Positions 1 through 5,402 of a DNA stretch of 11,973 bases are shown in pieces. Location: NCBI GenBank assembly GCA_002773545.1, contig PFAV01000049.1, positions 1-11,973 on the forward strand. The letters are read 5' to 3'. The stretch comes from a bacterium (Candidatus Gribaldobacteria) CG10_big_fil_rev_8_21_14_0_10_41_12 (GTDB lineage: Bacteria > Patescibacteriota > Minisyncoccia > Minisyncoccales > CG1-02-41-26). The position numbers and the translations under genes are program-made. The notes beneath the pieces were generated by a model. It was not told the origin of the DNA, searched no databases, and was given only the letters and a program-made list of their open reading frames with translations. How positions within the stretch are numbered: the first letter of the stretch is position 1; every line of letters starts with the position of its first letter.

Positions 1-70
1 GGGAGGGGTCAGACCTCCCAAAAGCTGAATAAAAATATTTATACAAGTTAGAGGAGGTCTGACCCCTCCC
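1..70. repeat. 18-bp perfect inverted repeat upstream of rplK (AGACCTCC family)
   Basis: Positions 1-18 and 53-70 are exact reverse complements separated by 34 AT-rich bases. Each arm contains the odd mini-palindrome GGTCAGACC. The element starts at the window edge and may extend further left. A related element with the core AGACCTCC...GGAGGTCT lies at 8434-8512. The RNA would form a very stable hairpin ending 22 nt before the rplK start codon, so it could affect rplK expression, but no U-tract follows and it does not look like a terminator. The GGGGTCTGACCCC-type core resembles REP-like extragenic repeats; that link is from memory, not a search. Confidence 0.85.
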
Positions 71-77
71 AAAATTT

Positions 78-91
78 TTAACGATTTCTAA
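78..91 (+). repeat. 14-nt leader motif TTAACGATTTCTAA directly before the rplK ATG
   Basis: The motif ends one base before the start codon. The identical 14 bases occur on the - strand at 8377-8364, again one base before an ATG (the DUF5667-like gene). Its 5' end, TTAAC, is half of the palindrome GTTAAC, so the motif could be one arm of a longer palindromic repeat cut by the gene start. It contains no Shine-Dalgarno sequence. Confidence 0.6.
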
Positions 92-92
92 T

Positions 93-518
93 ATGGCTAA
101 GAAAATTAAGGCAGTAGTAAAACTTCATATCAAAGCTGGCAAAGCCACACCAGCGCCTCCTATTGGGCCCTCGTTAGCTCAACACGGGTTGAATATCGGC
201 GAGTTTTGCAAACAATTTAACGATGCTTCCCGCCCCCAAGAGGGCTTTACCTTGCCCACGGTTATTACTGTTTACGAAGACCGCAGTTTTGAGTTTAAGA
301 TAAAAACCCCCCTTACCTCGCAATTAATTAAAAAAGAGGTGGGCATTGAAAAGGGTTCGGGCGAGCCCAACCGCAAAAAAGTTGGCAAAATCACCCAGGC
401 CCAACTACGCAAAGTTGCCCAGCAAAAACTGCGGGACTTAAACACTACTGACATTGAACAAGCCATGAAAGTGGTGGCCGGCACCGCCAAAAGCTTAGGC
501 CTGGAAATTAAAGAATAA
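93..518 (+). CDS. rplK: 50S ribosomal protein L11
   Basis: L11 binds the GTPase-associated region of 23S rRNA at the base of the ribosomal stalk and takes part in factor-dependent GTP hydrolysis. The 141-residue product has the normal full length. The N-terminal domain carries the proline-rich [20 protein letters not shown] segment (residues about 21-40). The C-terminal rRNA-binding domain includes [14 protein letters not shown] and ends in the usual [13 protein letters not shown]. The ATG start at 93 gives the standard [11 protein letters not shown] beginning. No Shine-Dalgarno is present; the leader is the repeated 14-mer at 78-91. rplA (L1), normally the next gene, is absent here, and a dCMP deaminase follows after 14 nt, probably on the same transcript. 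Confidence 0.98.
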   Translation: MAKKIKAVVKLHIKAGKATPAPPIGPSLAQHGLNIGEFCKQFNDASRPQEGFTLPTVITVYEDRSFEFKIKTPLTSQLIKKEVGIEKGSGEPNRKKVGKITQAQLRKVAQQKLRDLNTTDIEQAMKVVAGTAKSLGLEIKE

Positions 519-532
519 TTTTCATAATTTTT

Positions 533-1072
533 ATGCGACCATCAAAAGAACAATACTACCTCAATATCGCCAGGGAAATTGCCCAGCGGTCTACTTGTTT
601 TAGAACTAAATTAGGGGCCATTATTGTTAAAGATGATGTAATTGTAGCCACTGGCTATAACGGCGCTCCCAGGAAGACTAAAGATTGCGAGGAAAGGGGG
701 TATTGTTTACGGGATAAATTAAAAATTCCCCATGGTCAACGTTATGAATTATGCCGAAGCGTACACGCGGAGATGAATTGTATTATTAATTCGTCGCGGG
801 CTGGCGTTTCGTTATTGGGGGGCGATTTGTACTTATGGACGCAAAACAGGGAGGCCGAGCCCATCGAATCATTGCCTTGCTTTGTTTGCAAAAAATTAAT
901 TATTAATGCTGGGCTAAACCGTTTAATTGGCTCAACCAAAAAAGGCAGCTTTAAGATTTATTTCGTTGAGGATTGGGTTCGCGAATGGCAAGATAAAGAT
1001 ATTATTGACGATAAAAACCAGTATGGAACAGAGCAGAATTCAGTTGAAACATTTTTAGATAATAAGGAGTAG
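533..1072 (+). CDS. dCMP deaminase (ComEB/cytidine-deoxycytidylate deaminase family)
   Basis: The enzyme deaminates dCMP to dUMP, the precursor for thymidylate synthesis. The 179-residue protein shows the zinc-site signature of the family: HAE at residues 78-80 (zinc ligand and catalytic Glu) and PCFVC at 115-119 (two Cys ligands). GYNGAP at 41-46 and the cysteines at 52, 58 and 74 match the dCMP deaminase subgroup, which has a second metal site. The C-terminal 25 or so residues are acidic and polar and probably disordered. Neighbours support the role: thymidylate kinase and DeoC follow. The gene starts 14 nt after rplK without a Shine-Dalgarno and is closed by the terminator at 1094-1115. 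A role in competence (the comEB name) should not be inferred. Confidence 0.93.
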   Translation: MRPSKEQYYLNIAREIAQRSTCFRTKLGAIIVKDDVIVATGYNGAPRKTKDCEERGYCLRDKLKIPHGQRYELCRSVHAEMNCIINSSRAGVSLLGGDLYLWTQNREAEPIESLPCFVCKKLIINAGLNRLIGSTKKGSFKIYFVEDWVREWQDKDIIDDKNQYGTEQNSVETFLDNKE

Positions 1073-1093
1073 GAACTGTCGCGTGATAAAGTG

Positions 1094-1115
1094 AGGGGCA
1101 AGAGCCCCTTTTTTT
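1094..1115 (+). terminator. Rho-independent terminator after the dCMP deaminase gene
   Basis: AGGGGC (1094-1099) pairs with GCCCCT (1104-1109) around an AAGA loop and is followed by a run of T to 1115. It lies 22 nt after the stop codon and separates the rplK unit from the tmk-deoC-gatB-aldolase run. Confidence 0.85.
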
Positions 1116-1128
1116 GTTGGGAGAATTT

Positions 1129-1137
1129 TGCTATTAT
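1129..1137 (+). promoter_or_regulatory. Candidate extended -10 promoter for tmk
   Basis: TGCTATTAT matches the extended -10 form TGnTATAAT with one mismatch and lies just after the terminator at 1094-1115, where a new transcript is expected. No good -35 box is visible. Transcription would begin at about 1143-1146, leaving only a few nucleotides before the ATG at 1149, so the mRNA may be nearly leaderless. This is an inference from sequence only. Confidence 0.4.
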
Positions 1138-1148
1138 GGTTTAAGAAT

Positions 1149-1859
1149 ATGGTCAAGCAACTCAAAGGAAAATTTATTGTGTTTGAGGGCTTGGACGGCT
1201 CGGGCAAATCAACCCAAACAAAGCTTTTGGCTGAATATCTGGCCAAGCAGGGCAGACCAGCGGTTAAAATTGATTTTCCCCAGCACGGCATGCCCTCGGC
1301 CGGTATGGTGGACGAATATTTGCGGGGCAAATATGGCCAGGCCGACGAGGTTGGTCCGTATAGGGCTTCGGTTTTTTACGCTTGCGACCGCTATGACGCT
1401 AGTTTCAAAATTCGCCAGTGGCTCAACGAAGGTAAAATCGTGGTGGCTGATAGATATTTAGCCAGCAATATTGGCCATCAAGGCGGCAAGATAAAAAATA
1501 AAGCCGAGTGGCGGAAATATGTCAAGTGGCTTTATGATTTAGAGTATGGCATTTTTGGTATTCCTAAGCCCGACATGACCATTATCTTAAAAACCAATCC
1601 AGCCATAACTTTGAAACTGGCTCATAAAATTATTGACCAAGAAAAATTAGCCAAAAGAAAAGCCTATTTGGGCAAGCAAAAAAGAGATATTCATGAAAAA
1701 AACAAACAGCATCTGGCCGACGCTTTGCGATCTTATTTATGGGCTTGCCAAGAGTTTCCCAGGGATTTTAAGGCGATTGATTGTATGGAAGGAGCTTCGC
1801 TCCCTCCTCCATCAGAAATTCATCAAAAAATAGTTTGTCTTATAAAAAAAATTATATGA
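1149..1859 (+). CDS. tmk: Thymidylate kinase (dTMP kinase)
   Basis: It phosphorylates dTMP to dTDP with ATP. The 236-residue protein has the P-loop GLDGSGKST (residues 14-22), the substrate-side DFPQHG (42-47), DRYLASNIGHQGGK (101-114) carrying the DRY motif, and a lid-like basic stretch including KRDIHEKN (178-185). The form resembles the longer, divergent dTMP kinases of CPR and archaea more than E. coli Tmk. An in-frame TTG at 1128 would add seven residues, but ATG 1149 fits the family start (MVKQLKGKFIVFEG) and the candidate promoter would place the transcript start near it. No Shine-Dalgarno. The 3' end contains the small hairpin at 1790-1805 coding part of MEGASLPPP (213-221). The TGA stop overlaps the deoC ATG by four bases (ATGA), suggesting translational coupling. 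Confidence 0.92.
   Translation: MVKQLKGKFIVFEGLDGSGKSTQTKLLAEYLAKQGRPAVKIDFPQHGMPSAGMVDEYLRGKYGQADEVGPYRASVFYACDRYDASFKIRQWLNEGKIVVADRYLASNIGHQGGKIKNKAEWRKYVKWLYDLEYGIFGIPKPDMTIILKTNPAITLKLAHKIIDQEKLAKRKAYLGKQKRDIHEKNKQHLADALRSYLWACQEFPRDFKAIDCMEGASLPPPSEIHQKIVCLIKKII
1786..1812 (+). repeat. Imperfect palindrome inside the 3' end of tmk
   Basis: GGAGC and GCTCC (1791-1795 and 1799-1803) flank a TTC loop, with purine-rich GGAAG to the left and pyrimidine-rich CTCCTCC to the right. The segment GGAAGGAGCTTCGCTCC matches the intergenic terminator hairpin near 7346-7361 at 16 of 17 bases. It encodes residues about 213-221 of Tmk. The protein is not obviously longer than relatives here, so insertion is less certain than for thrS. 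Confidence 0.5.
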
Positions 1860-2536
1860 ATTGCAAACAATTAGCCAAAACAATTGACCATACCAACATT
1901 GACCATAAAGCCACAGCCAAAGACATTAAAAAAACCTGCGCTGAAGCCAAAAAATACGGCTTGCGGGGCGTGGATGTCAATCCTCAATGGGTTGGTTTGG
2001 TCAGCCAGGAATTAGCCGGCAGTGATATTAAAACAGTGGTTTTGATTGACCCGCCCATGGGCTTAAGTTCTCGCTTTCGGCGGCTGGATCTTTGCCGCCA
2101 GGCCAAAAAAGATGGCGCTGACGAGCTGGATGTGGTGATTAATGTGATTGATATTAAATATGAAAGATATGATGAAGTGTTAGCCGACTTGAAAGAAATT
2201 TGCAAGATTTTGCCTACTAAAATAATTATTGGCTCGGGGTATCTCACGGACGAAGAAATAAAAAAGGCCTCGGAAATTGTCAAACAAGCCGGCGCGTTTT
2301 GCGTTAAAACAGCCACGGAAAAAGATCCTTTAGATAGAATAGAACTAAAAGAGAAAGCGCGCCATCTGGGCATTATGAAAAAAGCCGCTCCGGGGTTGCA
2401 AATTAAGGCCTCGGCCAAAATTCAAACCTATAAGGACGCCTTAATGATGATAGAGGCCGGGGCTGACATTATCGGCACCAGCGCGGGCGTGGAAATTGTT
2501 AAGGGCTGTCGAGCCAGCTTGAAACGACGAAAATAA
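1856..2536 (+). CDS. deoC: Deoxyribose-phosphate aldolase
   Basis: DeoC cleaves 2-deoxy-D-ribose-5-phosphate to glyceraldehyde-3-phosphate and acetaldehyde, linking deoxynucleoside breakdown to central carbon metabolism. The 226-residue TIM-barrel protein has the family Asp in ELDVVIN (D92), the Schiff-base Lys in CVKTATE (K151), the second active-site Lys in IKASAKIQT (K184) and the final phosphate loop GTSAG (207-211). The K184 motif is odd: relatives usually read K-(A/S)-x-G-G-(I/V)-R-T, and here the two glycines of the phosphate-binding loop are replaced by Ala-Lys. The ATG at 1856 overlaps the tmk stop and gives the right N terminus; an upstream in-frame start at 1781 would only add 25 residues read from tmk sequence. 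Probably co-transcribed with tmk. Confidence 0.94.
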   Translation: MNCKQLAKTIDHTNIDHKATAKDIKKTCAEAKKYGLRGVDVNPQWVGLVSQELAGSDIKTVVLIDPPMGLSSRFRRLDLCRQAKKDGADELDVVINVIDIKYERYDEVLADLKEICKILPTKIIIGSGYLTDEEIKKASEIVKQAGAFCVKTATEKDPLDRIELKEKARHLGIMKKAAPGLQIKASAKIQTYKDALMMIEAGADIIGTSAGVEIVKGCRASLKRRK

Positions 2537-2548
2537 AAACTAATTTGT

Positions 2549-2613
2549 TGTCATTCTGAGCCAGCAGGCGAAGAATCTCATGCACGAGACCCTTCGCTCC
2601 GCTCAGGGTGACA
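2549..2613. repeat. Dispersed palindromic repeat (TGTCATTCTGAG family) before gatB
   Basis: TGTCATTCTGAG (2549-2560) faces CTCAGGGTGACA (2602-2613), and inside it CGAAGAATCTC (2569-2579) faces GAGACCCTTCG (2586-2596). Each pair has two differences. The sequence matches the well-known bacterial intergenic repeat of the TGTCATTCTGAG...GAAGAATCTC type. It fills almost the whole gap between deoC and gatB and contains a false upstream start (ATG 2580) in the gatB frame. Confidence 0.85.
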
Positions 2614-2633
2614 CTCCGTGTCATTTTTCATTT

Positions 2634-4178
2634 ATGTTGAAACCAACTATCGGCTTGGAAATTCATATAGAGCTTAACACTGAATCAAAGATGTTTTGCG
2701 CTTGCCCCAATGAGTCCTGGCAAACCGAGCCCAATAAAAATATTTGTCCAACTTGCTCTGGCCAGCCGGGTTCTCTGCCAACAATCAATCAAGAAGCCAT
2801 CAAAAAAAATATTAAAACCGCTTTGGCCTTAAACTGTGAGGTGGCTGACAATAGCTTTTTTGAGCGCAAAAATTATTTTTACCCCGACTTACCCAAGGGC
2901 TACCAAATATCACAATACCAAGAACCATTGTCAAAAAATGGATATCTTGATATTCACATTCCTGCTTCTGGTCAGGATAAAAATTTTCAATTTTCAATTT
3001 CCAAGTTTCAAACAAAAAGAATAAGAATAGAAAGAATACATTTAGAAGAGGATACTGGCAGGTTGCAACATCCCGAGGGCGCTGATTATTCTTTAGTTGA
3101 TTTTAACAGAGCTGGCGTGCCGTTAATGGAGCTGGTTACCGAGCCGGATTTGGCAACGGCCGAGGAGGTCAAGGAGTTTGTTAAAGAGCTGAAGCTTATT
3201 TTACAATATCTCAATGTCTCGGGCGCTAATATGGAAAAAGGCGAAATGCGTTGCGAAGTGAACATTTCTTTGGCCGAAAAAAATGCTGAAAAATTTGGCG
3301 CCAAGGTGGAAATAAAAAACTTAAACTCAATAGCGGTAGCTGGCGCGGCCGTTGAGTATGAAATTAAACGGCAAACAGAAATTTTAGCCAGAGGAAATAA
3401 GGTTGTTCAAGAAACCCGCGGCTGGCATGACAAAAAAGCCATTACTTTTTCGCAAAGAGACAAAGAATCAGCTCATGACTATCGTTATTTCCCCGAACCA
3501 GATTTGCCGCCTCTAAAAATCACGCCAGAATTACTTAACGAGATTAAGGCCGCTTTGCCCGAGTTGCCCAGCCAAAAGCGAGCCAGATTTGTCAAAGAGT
3601 ATCGCCTCAACAGTCAAGATATTGAGCTTTTTGTTCACCAAAAGGGCTTGGGTAATTATTTTGAAAAAGTGGTTTCAGAATTAATCAGCTGGGTGGCGGA
3701 AAAATACGAAACTACTCTTCCCCCTGAAGAGTTTCAGAAGTTGATAAAATTAGCATCCAATTATATTGCCACTGATTTGCAGGCCTTATTGAAAGAGAAG
3801 GGGATTGAAGATTTTGACGAAGAAAAATTTAAAATAACGGCAGAAAATTTTGCTGAATTTTTGAGTATGATTTATTTGGGTGAAATATCAAGCAAAATAG
3901 CCAAAATGCTTTTACCGGAAATGTTAAGCAAGGGTGGCGACCCTTCGCAAATTATCATTGACAAGGGTTGGCAAATGGTCTCTAGTAAGGTTGAAATAGA
4001 AAAGGTAGCCCAAGAGGTGATTGCTAACAACCCCAAAGCGGTTGAAGATTATGGTAAAGGCAAAGTTGCTTCTTTGCAGTTTTTAGTGGGTAAGGTGATG
4101 GCCAAGACAAAAGGCAAAGCCAAACCCGAGGTAGTTAGTGAAATTCTAAGAAGGAACTTAGTTACTTCTACTATCTAA
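2634..4178 (+). CDS. gatB: Aspartyl/glutamyl-tRNA(Asn/Gln) amidotransferase subunit B
   Basis: GatB is the kinase/tRNA-binding subunit of GatCAB, which converts Glu-tRNA(Gln) and/or Asp-tRNA(Asn) to the amidated forms; its presence suggests the indirect route for Gln and/or Asn. The 514-residue protein has the N-terminal GLEIHIELNT (7-16), zinc-site cysteines CAC and CPTC (22, 24, 38, 41), YPDLPKGYQISQY (83-95), RIHLEEDTG (134-142) and FNRAGVPLMELVTEP (157-171), then the helical and C-terminal YqeY-like tail ending VVSEILRRN. It is longer than the usual 475-480 residues, partly because of an inserted AT-rich-coded stretch (about 112-127). ATG 2634 is chosen because the ATG at 2580 lies inside the intergenic repeat. 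gatA and gatC are not in the window. Confidence 0.95.
   Translation: MLKPTIGLEIHIELNTESKMFCACPNESWQTEPNKNICPTCSGQPGSLPTINQEAIKKNIKTALALNCEVADNSFFERKNYFYPDLPKGYQISQYQEPLSKNGYLDIHIPASGQDKNFQFSISKFQTKRIRIERIHLEEDTGRLQHPEGADYSLVDFNRAGVPLMELVTEPDLATAEEVKEFVKELKLILQYLNVSGANMEKGEMRCEVNISLAEKNAEKFGAKVEIKNLNSIAVAGAAVEYEIKRQTEILARGNKVVQETRGWHDKKAITFSQRDKESAHDYRYFPEPDLPPLKITPELLNEIKAALPELPSQKRARFVKEYRLNSQDIELFVHQKGLGNYFEKVVSELISWVAEKYETTLPPEEFQKLIKLASNYIATDLQALLKEKGIEDFDEEKFKITAENFAEFLSMIYLGEISSKIAKMLLPEMLSKGGDPSQIIIDKGWQMVSSKVEIEKVAQEVIANNPKAVEDYGKGKVASLQFLVGKVMAKTKGKAKPEVVSEILRRNLVTSTI
2983..3002 (+). repeat. AT-rich tandem repeat inserted in frame in gatB
   Basis: Two units of ATTTTCA are followed by ATTTCC. 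Seventeen bases (2983-2999) are identical on the opposite strand to 10446-10430, in the spacer between dnaE and thrS. In GatB it codes part of the stretch around NFQFSISKFQ (residues 117-126), between the conserved NGYLDI and KRIRIERIHLEED blocks, which normally lie much closer together. Confidence 0.6.
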
Positions 4179-4180
4179 TT

Positions 4181-5107
4181 ATGCAGATTTTTTCAGCTTC
4201 TATAAAATCGTTTTATGAAAAAATGGCTCGCAACGAGATGAGTAGTTTTTCTGTGCCGGCCTTTAATTTAAGAATTTTAACTTTTGATATGGCCAGAGCT
4301 CTTTTCAGAGCCGCTCAAAAAGTTAAGACCAATACTTTTATTATAGAAATAGCTCAATCCGAATTGGGCTATACCAAGCAAACGCCCAAGAGTTTTGCCA
4401 AGCAATGTTTGGCGGCGGCCAAAGCGGAAAATTATCAAGACAAAATTTTTTTACAGGGCGACCATTTCAAACCCAAAAACAATTTACCGAGATTGATTAA
4501 ACGAGCGATTAAAGCCGGTTTTTATAACATTGACATTGATTGCTCGGCTTTGCCGCTAGTCGAAAACATTGCCCAGACGAATTATTTCATTGAACTAATT
4601 AAAAAGCGCCAGCCGCGAGATATGGCTATAAATATTGGCGGGGAAGTAGGCGAGATAGGCAGCTCCAATACCAGCGCCGAGCATTTAAGAGAATTTTTGC
4701 AAAAAGTCAAAGGCATTAACAAGGTGGCGGTGCAAACTGGCACGGCTCACGGCAAGGGCGGGCAAATTGACTGGCAGTTATTAAAAAACCTTTCAGCTAT
4801 CGCCCAAGAGTATGGCTTGGCCGGGGTTGTGCAACATGGCGCTTCAACCTTGAGCGAAGATGATTTGAAAAGATTGCCCCAGCATGGCGTTTGCGAGGTT
4901 CATTTGGCCACCGAGTTGCAGGATGTAATTTTGCAACACCCCTTGTTTCCTTATAAAATAAAAAAACAAGCAATAGGGCGTTTCAAAAATAAAATAAACA
5001 GCATCCCTCAAACCATCAAAGACCAGATTATGGAGGAAGTTGAGGAAAAATTTATTTTCTTTTTTAAGTGTTTGGGCGTTGAGAATATTCACAGTGATTT
5101 GAAATAG
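4181..5107 (+). CDS. Class II (zinc) ketose-bisphosphate aldolase family protein, divergent
   Basis: This 308-residue TIM-barrel protein resembles class II fructose- or tagatose-bisphosphate aldolases. Visible family features: SVPAFN (24-29, like the usual PAFNV), GDHF (93-96) in place of LDHG with catalytic Asp94 and zinc His95, NIDIDCSAL (116-124) in place of SVMIDGS, GGEVGEIG (153-160), the second zinc His in GTAHG (H190) and the third in VQHGAS (H219). The block that in true aldolases reads KxNxxT, where Asn contacts the substrate, is EVHLATEL here (239-246), so substrate specificity or activity may differ. It starts 2 nt after gatB without a Shine-Dalgarno and is almost certainly co-transcribed. 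No terminator is seen after it. Confidence in the superfamily is high, in the substrate low. Confidence 0.8.
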   Translation: MQIFSASIKSFYEKMARNEMSSFSVPAFNLRILTFDMARALFRAAQKVKTNTFIIEIAQSELGYTKQTPKSFAKQCLAAAKAENYQDKIFLQGDHFKPKNNLPRLIKRAIKAGFYNIDIDCSALPLVENIAQTNYFIELIKKRQPRDMAINIGGEVGEIGSSNTSAEHLREFLQKVKGINKVAVQTGTAHGKGGQIDWQLLKNLSAIAQEYGLAGVVQHGASTLSEDDLKRLPQHGVCEVHLATELQDVILQHPLFPYKIKKQAIGRFKNKINSIPQTIKDQIMEEVEEKFIFFFKCLGVENIHSDLK

Positions 5108-5121
5108 CGATGCGCGCTCTA

Positions 5122-5149
5122 TTGACATCGGGTTTTGAGCGGGTATGAT
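5122..5149 (+). promoter_or_regulatory. Strong sigma70-type promoter for the small membrane-peptide gene
   Basis: A perfect -35 box TTGACA (5122-5127) and a -10 box TATGAT (5144-5149, one mismatch) are separated by 16 bp. Transcription should start near 5156, giving a leader of about 58 nt. It is the only near-consensus two-box promoter I found in the window and begins 15 nt after the aldolase stop codon. Confidence 0.75.
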
Positions 5150-5191
5150 GGGGCTGGCTATTTAGAAATTTTTATCCCTAAAAACAAAAAA

Positions 5192-5209
5192 ATCACCAAA
5201 GGAGGTGAT
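5192..5209 (+). promoter_or_regulatory. Strong Shine-Dalgarno in a small hairpin
   Basis: AAAGGAGGTGAT (5198-5209) matches the complement of the 16S rRNA 3' end over its length, with GGAGG at 5201-5205 spaced 8 nt from ATG 5214. ATCACC (5192-5197) can pair with GGTGAT (5204-5209), leaving AAAGGA in the loop. No other gene start in the window has a recognisable Shine-Dalgarno, so this site decides the start and marks the gene as unusual. Confidence 0.8.
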
Positions 5210-5213
5210 GAAA

Positions 5214-5402
5214 ATGAAATGGTTGATAGGGATTTTTTGTTTTTTATTTGTTCTGGGCGTTGTAATTTTTCGTCCAGAGCAATCCGTGGCTGCCATCGCT
5301 TTAGTGGTGTGCGGCCCGGGGGTTTTTGTCGTTTTCGAGATTTTTTTTCGTAAACGACAGGAACCAAGAGCAAGCAGATTACTGCTTGCTCTATTTTTTT
5401 AG
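5214..5402 (+). CDS. Small hypothetical two-helix membrane peptide, possible nonstop mRNA
   Basis: I do not recognise this 62-residue protein. It has two hydrophobic segments (residues about 3-19 and 25-45) and a basic RKR cluster at 46-48, so a small inner-membrane hairpin peptide is likely. It has its own promoter (5122-5149), a consensus Shine-Dalgarno 8 nt before ATG 5214 (an earlier ATG at 5208 and GTG at 5205 are too close to the SD), and its own intrinsic terminator. The terminator stem codes residues 52-60 and its T-run codes Phe61-Phe62 and reaches the TAG stop, so transcripts may end before a complete stop codon. A 12-bp stem-loop region at 5327-5359 inside the gene (TGTCGTTT with AAACGACA) leaves room for an alternative: a structured RNA of about 245 nt. 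It overlaps miaA tail to tail by 12 bp. Confidence 0.6.
   Translation: MKWLIGIFCFLFVLGVVIFRPEQSVAAIALVVCGPGVFVVFEIFFRKRQEPRASRLLLALFF
5367..5400 (+). terminator. Intrinsic terminator inside the 3' end of the small membrane-peptide gene
   Basis: AGAGCAAGCAG (5367-5377) and CTGCTTGCTCT (5382-5392) form a perfect 11-bp stem with an ATTA loop, followed by A and seven T (5394-5400). Release is expected at about 5399-5401, while the stop codon of the gene it terminates is at 5400-5402. On the - strand no U-tract follows, so it works for + transcripts only. Confidence 0.9.

Noticed and set aside
1..70. Palindrome at 1-70 as an intrinsic terminator
   Set aside because: The loop is 34 bases and the right arm is followed by AAAATTTTTAACG, not a direct T-run after the stem.
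1128..1148. TTG start extending tmk by seven residues
   Set aside because: The extension overlaps the candidate -10 box, and ATG 1149 gives a family-like N terminus.
1781..1855. Upstream start for deoC inside tmk
   Set aside because: It adds 25 residues read from tmk coding sequence in another frame; the ATGA overlap at 1856 gives the normal DeoC start.
2580..2633. Upstream ATG start for gatB
   Set aside because: The 18 added codons lie wholly within a dispersed intergenic repeat and do not resemble GatB.
5135..5353. Alternative reading frame upstream of and overlapping the small membrane-peptide gene
   Set aside because: Its start overlaps the -10 box and precedes the expected transcript start, and the Shine-Dalgarno at 5201-5205 fits ATG 5214 instead.
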